From NCBI GenBank assembly GCA_963169105.1, contig OY720632.1, positions 57,817,136 through 57,881,135 on the forward strand: a stretch of DNA of 64,000 nucleotides. Direction: 5' to 3'. This stretch comes from Ceriagrion tenellum. Taxonomy: Eukaryota > Arthropoda > Insecta > Odonata > Coenagrionidae. Below the pieces are notes generated by a model, which saw only the letters and a program-made list of their open reading frames with translations, did not search any database and was not told the origin of the DNA. Both the position numbers and the translations under genes were made by a program. Below, in pieces: positions 49,266-61,650 of the stretch (positions are counted from its first letter, which is position 1; each line of letters starts with the position of its first letter).

Positions 49266-49985
49266 CCTCGCTCCAGTGGGACGATCTAGACGACATGCTG
49301 TTCTTTCGCCACACCATTGCTATTCTCTTTTTAAAACCGTGTTGAGTTAATCGCGGCATTCCGATTGTTTGCTTAGCCTCTCCAATGGTTGTGCTATCCG
49401 AGGGCCAATAGTACACCAAATGAAGAAAGAGTGTCGCTATCCTCCACTACTTTGGCGTCATGGATCTTTCTGAATGCTCTTGGCTTAGGTATAATATTGC
49501 ATCACTCCATCTGGAAACATAATCGCGTACGTCGGTAACTCTTACGCTGCATAAAATCTGTGTTAATGTGTTTATTTCAATATTTTTATAGCTTTGTTGA
49601 CCGCTGATCCGTAGCTTTGTACTCGGGAAATTATTCTCAGGTTTTTATCGGAAAATGGATCCTTATGTTTCAGCTACATAACAAAAAGGTTACTTTGTGT
49701 TATACAATGTAACTCTCCGTAGAGGATGTTACGAAACCAGGTATGATATTGAATTGCGGTGAAGGAATTTGGAGGAGGAGATGACAAAATCGTAACGAGA
49801 ATAGAACGATATTGGGACCCAATGTAAACATTTATGCTTTTCAGTAGTCATTAACGGTGCGTGGAAAGGAGTTTTTGTTCCTGTCAGTTTGCAGGCTTGT
49901 TTATTTCCTAACATGTTAATTTTTCACGTATTAAATGTTGCTAATCCTTATCAACAGTCATTTACTTGTTTGAAAATGGTTTTCC
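49266..49985. other. Non-coding stretch
   Basis: Nothing recognised. Confidence 0.4.
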
Positions 49986-51310
49986 GCAGCTTACCCCTCC
50001 TCCTGAGTCGTTGGAGGTCGGTGAAGGCTAATGCGAGTCGGAGACTAAGTCTCCTCATTATTTTAATGCTCTATTCCATTTTTTGGCATTTATGTCTTTT
50101 ATTCTACCCATTAATTTGTTTCATTCTTTTCCTCCAGCATTCTCTTGAGGGTTTGATAATGATGAAGATACCTTACCTCCCGTCTTGTCGTACACAACCC
50201 CTGAAGAAGAAACGTGTATCCATTTCCGTTTCTCATCCTTATTACTCCCTCAGCTCTGCTCTCCCTCGCCTCCATTGCTGCATCATCTCATGTGGGATTT
50301 CTAAAATACATATTGCCATCATTCCTCGAGGTTATTCAGGTAATGTTATTTTGTTTTATTTTATCTGATTCTCTCTACGGAGAGTTTTTGCAAAAAAATT
50401 TTCCCCACACACTTCTCTTAGTCTACTTATTGCTCCTCGCCGCTGCTTATCTTTGTCCCCCCGTATACATAACCTTTCATGTCTTACTTACCTTTAAAGC
50501 GCCCCGATTGATATTCTGCCGAGAACTGAGATCTTTCCCTCCTCATCTTCTTTCCGCCTCAATTCTTATTCTCCGCCGCACCATTCCCTTCCCTCTCTGT
50601 CCTCTTAACATTTGTTTCGCATCAATCCAATCCGCTTCTGGTCCGACTCAGCAAACTATCCTCTACCAGTCTGTTGGGTGTACGTCTCAAACCAATCTCT
50701 GTTCGATTATCTTATTGATTACCGTATATTGCGCGGATTTTCATCGAAATAAGTCCTAATTACAGGAACAACTGTAATTAGCCACGAGTTGGATCGTTAT
50801 ACTCCCATTCCATTATCGCATTGCTGAGAGTGAGGAACTTGGTTACTGAGATTCTCTATAGATATATATAATTTTAAGAAAGATTGTTGGGAAAAATCTG
50901 TTACAACTTATAGTGACATAAATGGTATTCCTTAGTTATCAGGTTATACAACAATAGTTGTGATTCTGGAGCGTCTTGATTTGCTCCCCTACATCTCATA
51001 CTCACTTTATGACCACCCTTACCTACCTATTTTTCCGCCCCTGGTGTCAAATTCACCGCTACTTTTCCTTTGTATCCTCGCAATACCTTACTCGTGGTCT
51101 TATATTACTCTTGCGTTATTTTTTCATATTTTTCTGTTCACGTGACCTGTGCCAGCCTAATCTTGTCCTAGAAACTTACCTTCCAATGGATCTGTTTTTG
51201 AGTAGCCCAGAGTTAAACTTGACTCCTTACCCCCAATTTTTTCCTATTCTATAATTTTGATCTGTTTTCATACCTCTTCCCCTCTTTCCTAATCATATTA
51301 TATCCTGTTG
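49986..51310 (+). other. Long pyrimidine-rich region
   Basis: Two C/T-rich stretches (about 49990-50700 and 50980-51310) flank a short AT-rich gap. They keep open 159- and 181-codon overlapping + frames with Leu, Ser, Phe and Pro-rich, membrane-like products. Different phases being open over the same bases argues against genuine coding, though a real hydrophobic exon cannot be excluded by eye. Confidence 0.5.
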
Positions 51311-52084
51311 ATAGTCCCCCCAGTTTTCTCTCATCCAGCAGGACACCGTTTGGGATCTCGGCACTTATTTGATGTGCAGGCTTTATTCCTGTTCCCTAAG
51401 GACGCCATTTCTCGAAAACTGATCTTGGTTTCATCGGACTGTCCTTTTAAGCACGCAGAATAATGCTTTAACTTACTCAAACTCCTGGATATATGCGTGA
51501 AGACTCAGGAAAGCTTTTATCCCTTAATCCTCATTTTGCAATTAAAAATATTCGAGAAAAAACTTATTTTTATAGTGAACCTAATTACATGGAACTTTCA
51601 AAGCTTGTAAAATCATTAGAATTCTGAATGATCAAATCATTTTAAGTAGGAAACTGTACATTATCGTACTAAGCATGAAAAGTGATAATGGAGGAACACA
51701 TTTATAATGCATATATTACGATGAAGTTTCTTTATTTGGACCTGGATTGCAACGGTTGGCAGTCCCTCATAAGCTAATCACTTATCGTAGTCAAAGTTAC
51801 GAAATGAATGGTAGTACGCTGAGCCTTTAGGTATTGAATAGGATGTAATTAAGACTAATATAATGAGTGAATCAGAAAATTAATTCTTTAATGTTATCAA
51901 ATCGGTTGAAACGCAAAAAAGTGTGGCATGATACCGATATATTATTTTATCTTAACATAATCACCCAAGTTAGTGCTGAGCAGCTTTACTTATGTTTACG
52001 AGTGTATAAATCACGAAAAGAAATGAAATATAAGCTTCGTCTCAATGGCTTCAGGCTCCATTTTTTGGAAGGTCATTATGAGTA
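51311..52084. other. AT-rich non-coding stretch
   Basis: A 72-codon + frame at 51867-52085 is unrecognised and ends at the edge of the inverted-repeat element. Nothing else seen. Confidence 0.4.
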
Positions 52085-52599
52085 ATGAAAAATAAAACTT
52101 CGTTTGATTCCACCGATTTATTTTTTAGGGCTAAAAAGACTAATTTTGACGCAGCGGCGTCATCTTCAGGTTCAAAGATTCAGGGCACGATCATTAAGCA
52201 TATATACCATCTAGGGTAAGGGTTGTGGGAGGATAGGAGAGTAGAGAACGAGGCGAGGTGGAAGGGAGGAGGGAAGGGGTTGGAAAACACCTAGGATAGA
52301 GTTTGTGAGCGGGAGACGGGGGTAGACGAAGGAGGGAGGGAGGGAGGAAGTGGGTAAGGGAGGGGGGTGCGGGATAACTGTTGGCAGGTTGTCGTTAAGT
52401 TTGAGGGTTATATGGGAATAAGGTAGCGGTTGGGGTTTGTGGGAGTGGGGGAGGGGATGGATAACGGGCTGCTGTTTTTCTGTAAGGGTTAGGGAGACTT
52501 CTAGGAGGGCTTCTGCGTCGAAACTACCTTAAAATACGTAATAAAAAAGTTGTATCTTAAAAATAAATTGGTGGAGTCAAACAAATATTTCTTTTTCAT
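52085..52599. mobile_element. Non-autonomous element with inverted ends, Penelope-like motifs
   Basis: Terminal inverted repeats of about 75-85 bases: from 52085 ATGAAAAATAAAAC... with GATTCCACCGATTTATT, and at the other end AAATAAATTGGTGGAGTC ... TTTTTCAT to 52599. Read outward on the minus strand, the left copy has CCTGAAGATGACGC, a CGCT loop, then GCGTC followed by AAAA. The right copy has GCGTCGAAAC. CCTGAAGATG plus GCGTCGAAAC is the pattern of hammerhead-type sequences at ends of Penelope-like elements. The interior (52200-52500) is G/A-rich and non-coding. No target-site duplication is obvious. Confidence 0.6.
52331..52373 (+). other. G-quadruplex-prone G tract
   Basis: Seven runs of at least three G lie within 43 bases (52334-36, 38-40, 42-44, 52-54, 58-60, 62-67, 71-73) with loops of 1-7 bases, enough for an intrastrand quadruplex. 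It is inside the inverted-repeat element. Confidence 0.75.
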
Positions 52600-54084
52600 C
52601 ACACATATGTACTTTTTTATGTTACGATGCATTCATGTATATACCTATGGAGATCAAGAAATACTATTTAATATAAGTTCTTGATGCTGAAAACATACCC
52701 GTTCAACTTATAAATGGCAAACTTTGGTTTTCACAACGGCTCATTGAGTGAAGGGAATTCATTGTGTTATCTCATCTGTGCATACGTAGAATATGTTCAT
52801 TTTCACACTGTCGTGCTATCTTTGCTCTCTTTCATTTTCACCGTTCCCCTATTTCAATCAGCGAGTTATTGTTTTCCAAATATTTTACGGGAAACTGTCG
52901 TGCCTCGCACGCAAACGCAAAAAAGGTGTTGTCTATGCGTTTCGCTGGCTTCGTTTCGTTATACATGTTTTCCCCCGAAGCATCTGTTTTTCCCTCCCCA
53001 CATGTAGCTTTCAGTTATAACGCAAGGTGTAAAAAGAACTGAAATTTGATCATACGACGGAGATCCTTCTGTGTCACCAAGTTTATACCAAAAGCTACTC
53101 TAGCCTACGTGCTGGCAGCGTTGTAAATGATCCAGTCTTCGAGAGCATGCGTAAAAGTTTCTTAAGATTCTTCATAAGTCACCCCTTTCTGAAAAGTGGA
53201 ACATTCCTACCGTGTTAAAGTTTCCACACCTGGCGTTCTGTTAATAATTTTTTTTTCACAGCGTCGGTATCTTATTGAAATATTTTCAAAAATAAATTTT
53301 CCTTTGATGATGCTGCATTTATATAATTTTTTATATTTGAAATCCAAATTACTTCTCTTATGTAGGCTATTAAGTTAGTACATTAACATTAAATAATAAC
53401 TTCAGATAGCAATTTTCATTTCCATTTAAATAAATTTGTAGATGATATTTATATCAGTTAATAAACGACAATCTATTGATTAGAATTCGTAGCCTTTCGT
53501 TGGTCTTAAATTCCAACTTAATCCAGGTTAATAACAAAAAAAACTTAGAACTTAATTTTTTGGTAGTTCCACTCGGGTTGGTAGTTTCCAGGTATTTTAC
53601 GGTAAATGACGATTAAATTAAACACAAGTGAAGGCTGAAGGGAGTGGAAATAAATGGGAAAATATAGCTGATTCGGGAATGCCAAGAGTCGTCGAGTTGA
53701 AAGGGTGGAAAGGGCCATTGGGAAACCATTGATGTGAAAGAATGAGAAATGAAGCGGAATAAGCAAGAGAATAACTGTTAATGTCTGCTCAGCCTCTCTC
53801 TGCGATCCCCCTCCGGTTGTCAATGGTAGATGGAATTTCCATGCTTGGTCTACCTCTTCGCAGTTATTCGCCGTACACGGAAAATAATGCTGGTAACTGT
53901 TGACTGCATTGAATCTCTGGAATTGAATCTCTATCTCCGTATTTAAATATCCGATTCTCGATATCCGAATATTCAACCCTAAATCACATTATCTGAATGT
54001 CAGTTTCTGAATGACTCTCCCCACTCAAGTAGCTGGTATCTATAACTATAAATTTTGTTTGCTTTTTTTGTTTTGTCTTTTGTT
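52600..54084. other. Non-coding stretch
   Basis: Overlapping + frames at 52714-53042 (97, 92 and 75 codons in three phases) reflect a pyrimidine-rich patch. A 143-codon minus frame at 53545-53976 is unrecognised. No RNA gene or repeat seen. Confidence 0.4.
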
Positions 54085-54215
54085 TGCTTGTCCGATATTT
54101 ATTCTTTGAATTCGGTATCTCGTGTACTATGTTGTTGGATCTGTTTATTTCGCTTGCCCAATATTTGTTTCTTCATTTCAGAATTTTGTTTACTATATCG
54201 TTGGTTTGTTTTTGT
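54085..54215 (+). repeat. Imperfect tandem duplication, two copies of ~66 bp
   Basis: Copy 1 (about 54085-54150) and copy 2 (about 54151-54215) both run GCTTG(T/C)CC(G/A)ATATTTRTT ... TTTACTAT-TCGTTGG or a close variant. The copies are well diverged (roughly a quarter of positions). Confidence 0.6.
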
Positions 54216-54750
54216 TTTGATCCTCAATTCTTTCTCTCGCTTTTAATAACGACTCAATAATAATATTGCCTGAATGCATCTCCTTCGTTCCTAGATGACC
54301 TTATGTTGGTAACTGATGGTAATCACCCTAAAATGTGCAGACTGGATACGCTACAATGTCCTCAAAATGTACCATGTCCCCTAGTAGTTATTATAATTGT
54401 ATTACGTAATTGTTAATTGCATTTCATCTCTTAAGGGTTCTCCTGTTGAAAAACATGCAACTCAAATGAAGACTCATTTAGTACTCAGCTGATGAATGTT
54501 ATACCTATGTGGTTCGAGGTCATAATAAAGCTTTGCGTATGATGTGATGGACGCGAAATTCTTTCACTAAGTTATTTCTTTCGATTTATAGCATGACAGA
54601 AAGTGGAAATTTAAACGTCAAGTGCATTTTGTAGCCTAGATAATACTGAGACTTTAGTATTTCTCATTTAAAATATATTCCTTTTTTAATTCAAAACTGC
54701 AATATCAACATTCAATTTCACATTTTGCTCTAAATCTCCTATCCATATAA
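54216..54750. other. AT-rich non-coding stretch
   Basis: Nothing recognised. Confidence 0.4.
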
Positions 54751-55185
54751 TTTCAAGAAATTTCCTCGTGTCCTCCTATCCTCCTTTCTACACCCTTATA
54801 TTTCGTTTTCATTTTCTCGCCATCTTGTCTTCCACCTGTAAGGCCCTTTTACTTTCTCAATGCATGGCGCTCATTTATTTCATAATTGGTTTTTCCGAAA
54901 AGAAGCAACCATCTCCCTTTTTCTCGCTCTTTCTCTTTCCGTCTCCTAGATATCCCTATTCTCTTCACCTTTCCTCGTCCGAGCCGTCTCCTCTTTGTAA
55001 GTTTTGTTTCTCTGCATGTTTTGATCCTCTGGACCCCCCCATTTTGATCCTCCAGACCCCCCATTGCCTTCACACTCTCTTGATCAGAAGTCTCATCCCG
55101 CAAATATCTCTTCCCCCTGTGCCAGCCCATCTCCGTCGTCGCTGCTCTTCCTACTACTGTAGTAATGTGGTTTCCCCCCTTGCTA
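54751..55185 (+). other. Polypyrimidine block
   Basis: C/T-rich + strand, holding a short repetition of ATYYTGATCCTC-GACCCCCC (about 55020-55065). A 152-codon Ser/Leu/Pro-rich + frame is open here and treated as a composition effect. Confidence 0.55.
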
Positions 55186-55683
55186 CCTTGCTTAAATATG
55201 TATATAGCATCATAATGTGCCTTTAAGTTTTGTAGGGTGCCATGAACGGTTAGTTTCGTGGCGCCAGTGCCCTCTCGCGAATATCATAACGAGTGACTTC
55301 CAATGGGAATTTAATTGGAAACAAAAAATATTTTTGTTGTACAAAAGGCTAATCAGAGAGAAAATTAAATGTCATTCCAATGTAAATTATGTGTTTTTTT
55401 CTGATGTCACTTTGTCAACGTTGACTATAAGATTGATCGTATTAATTAATAATGGGTAAGACTTGGGTTGTCATACCTCCTGAAAAAGCGAAATTGCCCT
55501 CATTTTGGTACTCAGCAAAAGTTCTTCTGAATCATTAAACTCAGTTACTGGTATTATATATAAATACAAATTTTCTTGCTCAAATTTATTTTGGACTGAT
55601 GCAAATTATAATTATATAAAAACACATCTAAATCACCTTTAAACATTACTTATTGGGTTGATTCCATAATTTTTTCGTAATTA
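55186..55683. other. AT-rich stretch upstream of a candidate ORF
   Basis: Just before the ORF, TTGGGTTGATTCCATAA at about 55653-55669 vaguely resembles a mariner-type terminal repeat. No matching inverted end was found downstream. Confidence 0.35.
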
Positions 55684-55863
55684 TGACAACATCAAATGTG
55701 CGTGAAAAAGTGTATCAAATTATCTGCCAATCCCTCGGCGTTGACGCTTACGATACTCTCTGCCGCGGCAACGAGTCAATACGGCAATACGTGGGGCAGA
55801 CTCTCCGAATTTAGACGGGTCGTATCCCCAATCCGGGAAGTATTGTATTTGACTTTGGAATAA
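55684..55863 (+). CDS. Small coding-like ORF (59 aa), unrecognised
   Basis: ATG at 55684 opens 59 codons ending in TAA at 55861. The product starts M-T-T-S-N-V-R-E-K-V-Y-Q-I-I-C-Q-S-L-G-V and has a balanced soluble composition with acidic and basic residues, aromatic residues and two Cys, unlike the Ser/Pro/Leu peptides of nearby pyrimidine blocks. Its DNA is visibly richer in G and C than its AT-rich upstream flank (CGC, GGC, GTG and CTC codons cluster from residue 18 on), and third positions are often G or C. It could be a single-exon small gene, an exon, or a fragment of a transposon ORF. No family recognised. Confidence 0.32.
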
Positions 55864-56550
55864 GATCCTTGTTTGGACGGTTGGATACAATCATGGCAGT
55901 ATGGGCGCCCAAAATTGAATTCGTCTTCATTTGCTAAGGTCAGAGGTTCAATAAGCTAAGGAAAACGCCAGGGTCCCCGCATATTCCCCGCTGTTTGTAT
56001 TTTTCTGCTCTTGCCCCGTTTCTAACGGATACTGACGTCTACTTCGTTTCTCGCTTGCTTTGCTAAGTCACCATTCTTCCTACTCCACATCGCTTTCGTC
56101 TCTCTTCCCGCCTTTTAATGCTTACCATGTTTTTCATCACGATCCCCCGCACCGTGTGGCCTCTCCTCGAAACCATCAACCTTTCAAGTCCACACCACGC
56201 CCATTTTTCCGGCTCCGTTTTGCATTTTGCATCCCGCGACCTCTTAAGCCGGAAGGCCCTTCTTCCTCCTCCCTCCCCGGGGAAAACAAGCCATTCTCTT
56301 TTTTCGCTCCCTCTCTCTCTCTCCATCTCGCTCCGCTTCGCTGCCCTCCCTTTCATTCCCGAAGCCGCGTCTCCATTCCCCTCCGTCCCAACAACCCTTC
56401 TCAACTCACGCGAGCCTTCTTTCTAATGTCCCATTTTTGTGACCTTCTCCATTTTTCTGCTCTTCTCCCTTACTCTCCCTCCGCACCACCCCTTTCTCAA
56501 TCTCATTTCTGCTTCCTTCTTTGATTGTGTTATTACGGTGGAGAACAGTG
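55864..56550 (+). other. Polypyrimidine block (56041-56530) with AT-rich lead
   Basis: C/T-rich + strand with CpG-containing words. Two + frames (154 and 102 codons) and a 113-codon - frame are open over the same bases. No domain recognised. Confidence 0.55.
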
Positions 56551-59500
56551 TTTATTTTATTTCCACCCGTCCAGGTTTTTCCCTGCAAAAGAGTGTGAGT
56601 AGAATAATTTCAAAGGAAAGTTGACGCCGTCTTAGCTGTGCTATGCATCTTGGTCCATGGGTGTCTCCTCTGCGATATTTACTACATACATGGTTTAAAG
56701 ATTATTTATCATAATACGTGGTTGCAATTCTCCCTTTATATACATGCGGCATATGAAAATTGTCCGTAGACCAGTGTAGTTTCCTTTACCAATCGTAAAT
56801 GGTGCTGTTTTCAGAAAAAACTTTATATACTTTGACCTAAAATAGAGAAATCAGCTACCACACGAGTGTAAAGGCTACCAAAATTTGTTTATATTCCTGG
56901 GAAAGGTTAAAGTAGGCGTTTTTCAGTCAATAGCATGGAGACGTTCCCGAGGTGGATTTTTATTTCAGCAATATTCCATGAATGAGTGTTCTTCATGCCA
57001 CAGCATTATCATTGTTTTTACCTTAGAGAATTCAATGTGACTGCACACAACAATTTTACAGCAGTGTTATTTGTAATATCATTATTTTTCCTGGAGATAT
57101 AGATCCTATAGTGAATGAATTATTATTTTCCTCTAATGCCGACGTTTGGTTATTCACCATGCTTCCTCAGTGCGGAAATTTCCTTCTAAATTTGATATCA
57201 TGGTATATTGAATATGTTCGTTGCTATTTACCTTATTAAGTGAGAGGTCGTGACAATGAATTATCTGGGTATAATTTATTTTTTGCAAAACCGCCAAAAT
57301 ATTTCATTGCATTGATATAATTTTCCACTGGGTAAATAAATAAAATTCTATCATGGTTCCAATGTGCTAAATCATCGATAGATAATGATCTATCTGATGA
57401 AGTCGTACATCAATAATATTGTTAAATTTATATTTTTAATTTACTGAAAAACTTCAATTCCTTTTTTTCAATATGTTGAAATTCCATCACATCAAGCCCG
57501 TTACTTCTCCCTTTGCTTTAATCATTATACACTCTTTTTAATTGTGTGCGTGTGATATTGGACATTATGACTGTACACTCATCTGTATTCTTAGCGCTAC
57601 CCCGTCATAGACCTTATCCAATTTTCTCACGGGCTGTGAAACCTAAGAATCTTTACCCCGCATCTTGGTGTTCCCACTTTTAATCTGGAGTTTATCCCTC
57701 CTTAAAAACGTCCTTTCTCACATTCCCAAATGTATTCCCATTCAGCGACTCTTTTCGCCCTCGTCGGAGTTTCCATGCTTATTTTTTGCTTTTTAAGGTC
57801 TCATTTTCGCTAACGATCCCATTTAAGACTTTGACCTAATGTTTTTTTCCATTGGTATTTCCAAAATTATCATGTATACCTTTTCGGAGTTTTGCAGTAG
57901 TGAGTTGGGTCATGATGATATTATAGTCACTGCGCTGAATTTATCTTTGTTTCACCACATTTTCCTCCATCTTGCCTCTCAAAACTACACATTTCTGTTT
58001 TCTTTATCTCAAAAAGTTCTCGCTTAGCTCTTTTCATTAACGCTCCCAGTTTTATTATATCTCTCTCATCTTCATTGTTTCATCTTTTCCCTTCGTTCGC
58101 ACATTTTGCAACCAAATTGATACTCCCTTTTCTTTTCTTTCTTCTTTAACGCTTTTCATCCCTTTGTCTCTGATCCACTAGCATCTCAGGCATTTTTTCA
58201 ATTTCTACTTTTATTCTTTCTACATATCCGGAGCGTATTGTGTACTGGTTGTCTTTGTTAAATCTTCTAGTATAAAACGTTTTAACCCCTGTACCTCTCG
58301 GTCGTGTCGTCCGTGTCGATCTCGTCACAGTCTCTGATGACCACTTTTTTCGGCTATTCCAACTCCCTACGTTACTTCCTAACGTACTCAAATAAACTTG
58401 TCTATTTTCTCCTCGTCGGGGTTGTTTTAGCCACCTTCTCATATTGATTCATTTCTACAGAGTGTACTTTTTTCTCAGAGTAAAGCTCGCATAACTGCTT
58501 TTGTGCAGAATGAGCAGCCCTCAACTGCTTCTGTTGGTATTAGAAGTTACCCTATTTCTCATTTGCCTTATTCTTCCCCGAGGAATTCTCTGGAGAATTT
58601 GGCCTTGAGGTCAGTTTGGCACACATTTAATTTTGAACGTAGGGAATAGAGAGAGATATTGTTCAAGCATATCCCATACCCTTTCAGCATAATTTTATAT
58701 AGTCAGTAGTTTTTATCGGAAGAATCATTTACAACTTTTGGTAGTGTTCCAGTCTTTAGTGCGCCTCTCTGGCGTTCAGGATTCCTTTTGTGTAATTCTA
58801 TGGAGGTGGATTTTCATTCAATATAGCATCTTGGGGAAGACCGACTTTGATTCGGCTTCTTCTTACTCCCTGATATCCTCGTTTCGATTTAGGACTCTGC
58901 TTTGCATCCGACCTGCGGTCTAGGGAGACAAATCACTTCATGCGAGGAGTTAATGACACACTACTGGGATTTTGAACCAATGGCTATCAGTTGACCCAAT
59001 ATCACTAGTTGGAGCGTTTTAGATATGGTGGTCTCAGAGCATCAAGTGAAACGAACTCAGTCACTAAGGAAAACTTGTGTGTTTTCCAAAATATTGCGAT
59101 ATAACCAATGCGAGACCTTACTTGCTCTAGGGAGTTAGCAAGTAGAGACGGAAGGATATACATATTCGGGGACAAGGCAGATATTCCTCATAAATAGACA
59201 TCATAAGTGGACGAAGCAATAGCAGCACAGAAGTGGACGATCGCATTGATATCCCTCCGTGCGACAGCATGCATAAATCTTTGAAAACTTCACTCATTGA
59301 AAATTCGACTTTGAAAAACTAAACCTATATCTCCATTCCACTCCTAAACTGTAGCCATACCAATAGATTTTACCGGGCGGAGAGGAAATAATAAAGAATG
59401 ATCAGAGCCTTTTGAGAATCATTTTCTCGAAGATGGAATAGTTTTCAGGTCCTTGTATACGAACAAAAGTATTTCTGTGCGATTTGTAATAAATGAAAGC

Positions 59501-59640
59501 GTCTGGATGAATAATATATATTTGAAATAACAGGCGTATTTTAGAAAATGTGTGTCCAGTTTTCATATTTTTTGTTCTTCATTGAACTGCAGGTAATGAG
59601 CTGTATCAGAGCCTAAAAAAATAGGGCGCTTCTAAAGTTG
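56551..59640. other. AT-rich non-coding stretch with mild pyrimidine patches
   Basis: Pyrimidine-enriched patches lie at 57480-57780 and 57950-58440; the latter keeps a 98-codon Arg/Lys-rich minus frame (58146-58442) open. Nothing recognisable as a gene, RNA or transposon. Confidence 0.4.
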
Positions 59641-60500
59641 TTTTTTCCTGGTATGAGGAAAGCAAGTGGTAAATTGAAGGAAGCTATGGCAACGTGTGGC
59701 TTTGAAGCAATGGAAGGAGCTTCATTGGAGCATTTACCTCTCGTCTCACGTGTTTTTGGAGGGATGAAATGACGCGTACGATTCCGCGCATTTATGCTTT
59801 GTTTCTGGAGCTATGGAACATTTGGAGCACCTGCACCAAGGGCGCTGCCGGAAGAGAGAAACTTGTGTGCAGCTGTCGCGTGCATGGGTGCTGTTTTGGA
59901 ATAAGAAAGGAGAATTGACGTTCCAGTCGACAGTCTGTCCAAATGCACCGTCGCTCGACTTTGAGTTGAGCCCCATCCATTCTCCGCTTGATATCTCCGC
60001 AGGATGTGACGTCATGTCGGCAAGAATTTGGACGTCGCCACGCGAAAGAGCGCCTGCCGCGCCGGGGAGAGATTATCAACCGGCACTGCTTTGCTGAATG
60101 CATAATTGCGGCGAAATTCTACCCACCCCGCCTGCCTAAAACCCTCATCCTCTGCGTGACTCCACCCACTTGGACACGCTTCCTTCCTCCTATTCTGCCT
60201 CCGCCTTCTAAACCCACCCTCCCGCGATTCCTCCCTCCCTTATGTGATCGCAGTATATTTCTCTTCAGCCGTCGATATCCTACTCCCGTTCCTCTCATCG
60301 CAGATTACTCGGTCGCAGCAATTACTTCCGTCGACTCTCGCGAGCTAATTAGACAGTCCATACTTCTTTCACTCCTTCTCCAATCTACTCAGTCCTTCTC
60401 TCCTCCCCATCCTCTTCCCCCTTCACTATGCTTTTATTATGTCTGCTGCCTATCTCTCGCTAGAGGTTGTCCGGCCCCCTTCGATGTCGAAATGGGCCGT
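59641..60500. other. GC-richer block, pyrimidine-rich from 60.1 kb
   Basis: Bases 59750-60100 are CpG-containing, with two minus frames (89 and 103 codons) and one + frame (94 codons) open together; 60120-60480 is C/T-rich with a 175-codon + frame overlapping it. No domain in any. It may be a CpG island or just low stop density. Confidence 0.45.
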
Positions 60501-60799
60501 AGTCGGGCAACATAAAGGCCTTCCAGCCTTGGTTACTCATTAACCACGAACGCGTTCAATCTGAAGTTATCGCGTAAACAATTGAATAGCGCTTCGTCAG
60601 GGATGGCTCTCACCAGCTCTTCCCTCATTACTCTCCGTAATCACGAGCAGGGACATGACCCTCTTTCCTACTCGGGTCTTGTCTCGAAACTCGCTACTCC
60701 AATGAACCAGAATTTTTTCCATGAGTGATGAGAAAATTTATTATTCTTCGACTTCTCAACGCTAGCTTTTTCAGCGTGAAGTATGGAAAAAATTTAACT
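60501..60799. other. Non-coding stretch
   Basis: Nothing recognised. It borders the tail of the SINE. Confidence 0.4.
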
Positions 60800-61083
60800 G
60801 GATTGGATTGGAGTTTGGGAAGGCGACCGACAGTTAAGGTCATTTGCGCCATAGGGGGTAGGTAGTGGAGGAAGGGTAGATAGAAACCCTGTGTCGGCAT
60901 TAGCCTGCTCTTAACAAAAGGCGCCAAGGGACCACAGGTTAGCATCTCATCCGACAGACGGAGTAGGTACTGTACCTACTTGAGGTGCCTTCCACAAGAC
61001 ACTCAAGTAGGGATCGGGTTTCTTCTGAAAAACATCCACTGCAGAGCTTTGAACCCTGGTCGCCCGTATGGTTAGCCATCACC
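60800..61083 (-). mobile_element. SINE, tRNA-derived, 5'-truncated
   Basis: On the minus strand the element begins at about 61083 with GATGGCTAACCATACGGG, then GCGACCAGGGTTCAAAGCTC, i.e. the anticodon arm and a good Pol III B box (GGGTTCAAA) of a tRNA-like head. The A-box half is missing, so the copy is 5'-truncated. A body follows with CTCATCCGAC/GTCGGATGAG, CTGTGGTCCCTTGGCGCC and GTTAAGAGCAGGC, a layout I associate with insect SINEs. It ends in a short (CCAAT)n-like tail at 60800-60811. Inside is a 9-bp hairpin (60962-60970 with 60972-60980). Target-site duplications were not evident. Confidence 0.6.
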
Positions 61084-61650
61084 AAAAAGGTAACTTCTCC
61101 TTGTCTACTTTCTCACTTTTTCAAAAGAGTAGATCGCCGGCAAGTTGTCTTAAAAATCGAAGCGTTTCATTCAGCCTTAAACTTTTCAAGTCAAACTTTC
61201 TGTGATACTGGAACTTAATTCCTTCCTGTTAAAACTTTTGACTCCAGGCCACATGCTCATTATCTCCTTGGACCCTGTGATTGTTACAAATTATATTCTG
61301 TGGCGTTCAACGGGCTTGTAAATACAAAGAGTACGTCAAATACCTTATCTTAATACAAACTGAAACCCTGTGAATCTGCTGGAAGCCATAGTATGTAATC
61401 GTTAAAAAGCAACCCAATACTTTTAGCGTCTTAGATACCTAAATTGTACTGCTTCAGCGGCCCCGCTTTCTGAGGATTCTCATACAAATGTTCGAAAATC
61501 ACTTCGCAGGTATCTATAATTCCACTTATTCTTATTTTAATGAAGGATTCGGTGTTTAGATAGAACCTTTTCCAAGAAAGTCATAGCTTCTCCACGCGTG
61601 CTTTGAATCGTCATCTCTTGAAATGCATTTGCGCATGTAGAGAGACAACG
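61084..61650. other. Non-coding stretch
   Basis: Nothing recognised. Confidence 0.4.

Noticed and set aside
50214..50759. 181-codon + frame with a hydrophobic, membrane-like product
   Set aside because: It lies in a C/T-rich block, overlaps another long + frame in a different phase, and lacks any recognisable transporter or receptor motif.
55653..55690. Mariner-type terminal repeat (TTGGGTTG...)
   Set aside because: Only a short resemblance and no inverted partner or transposase motif nearby.
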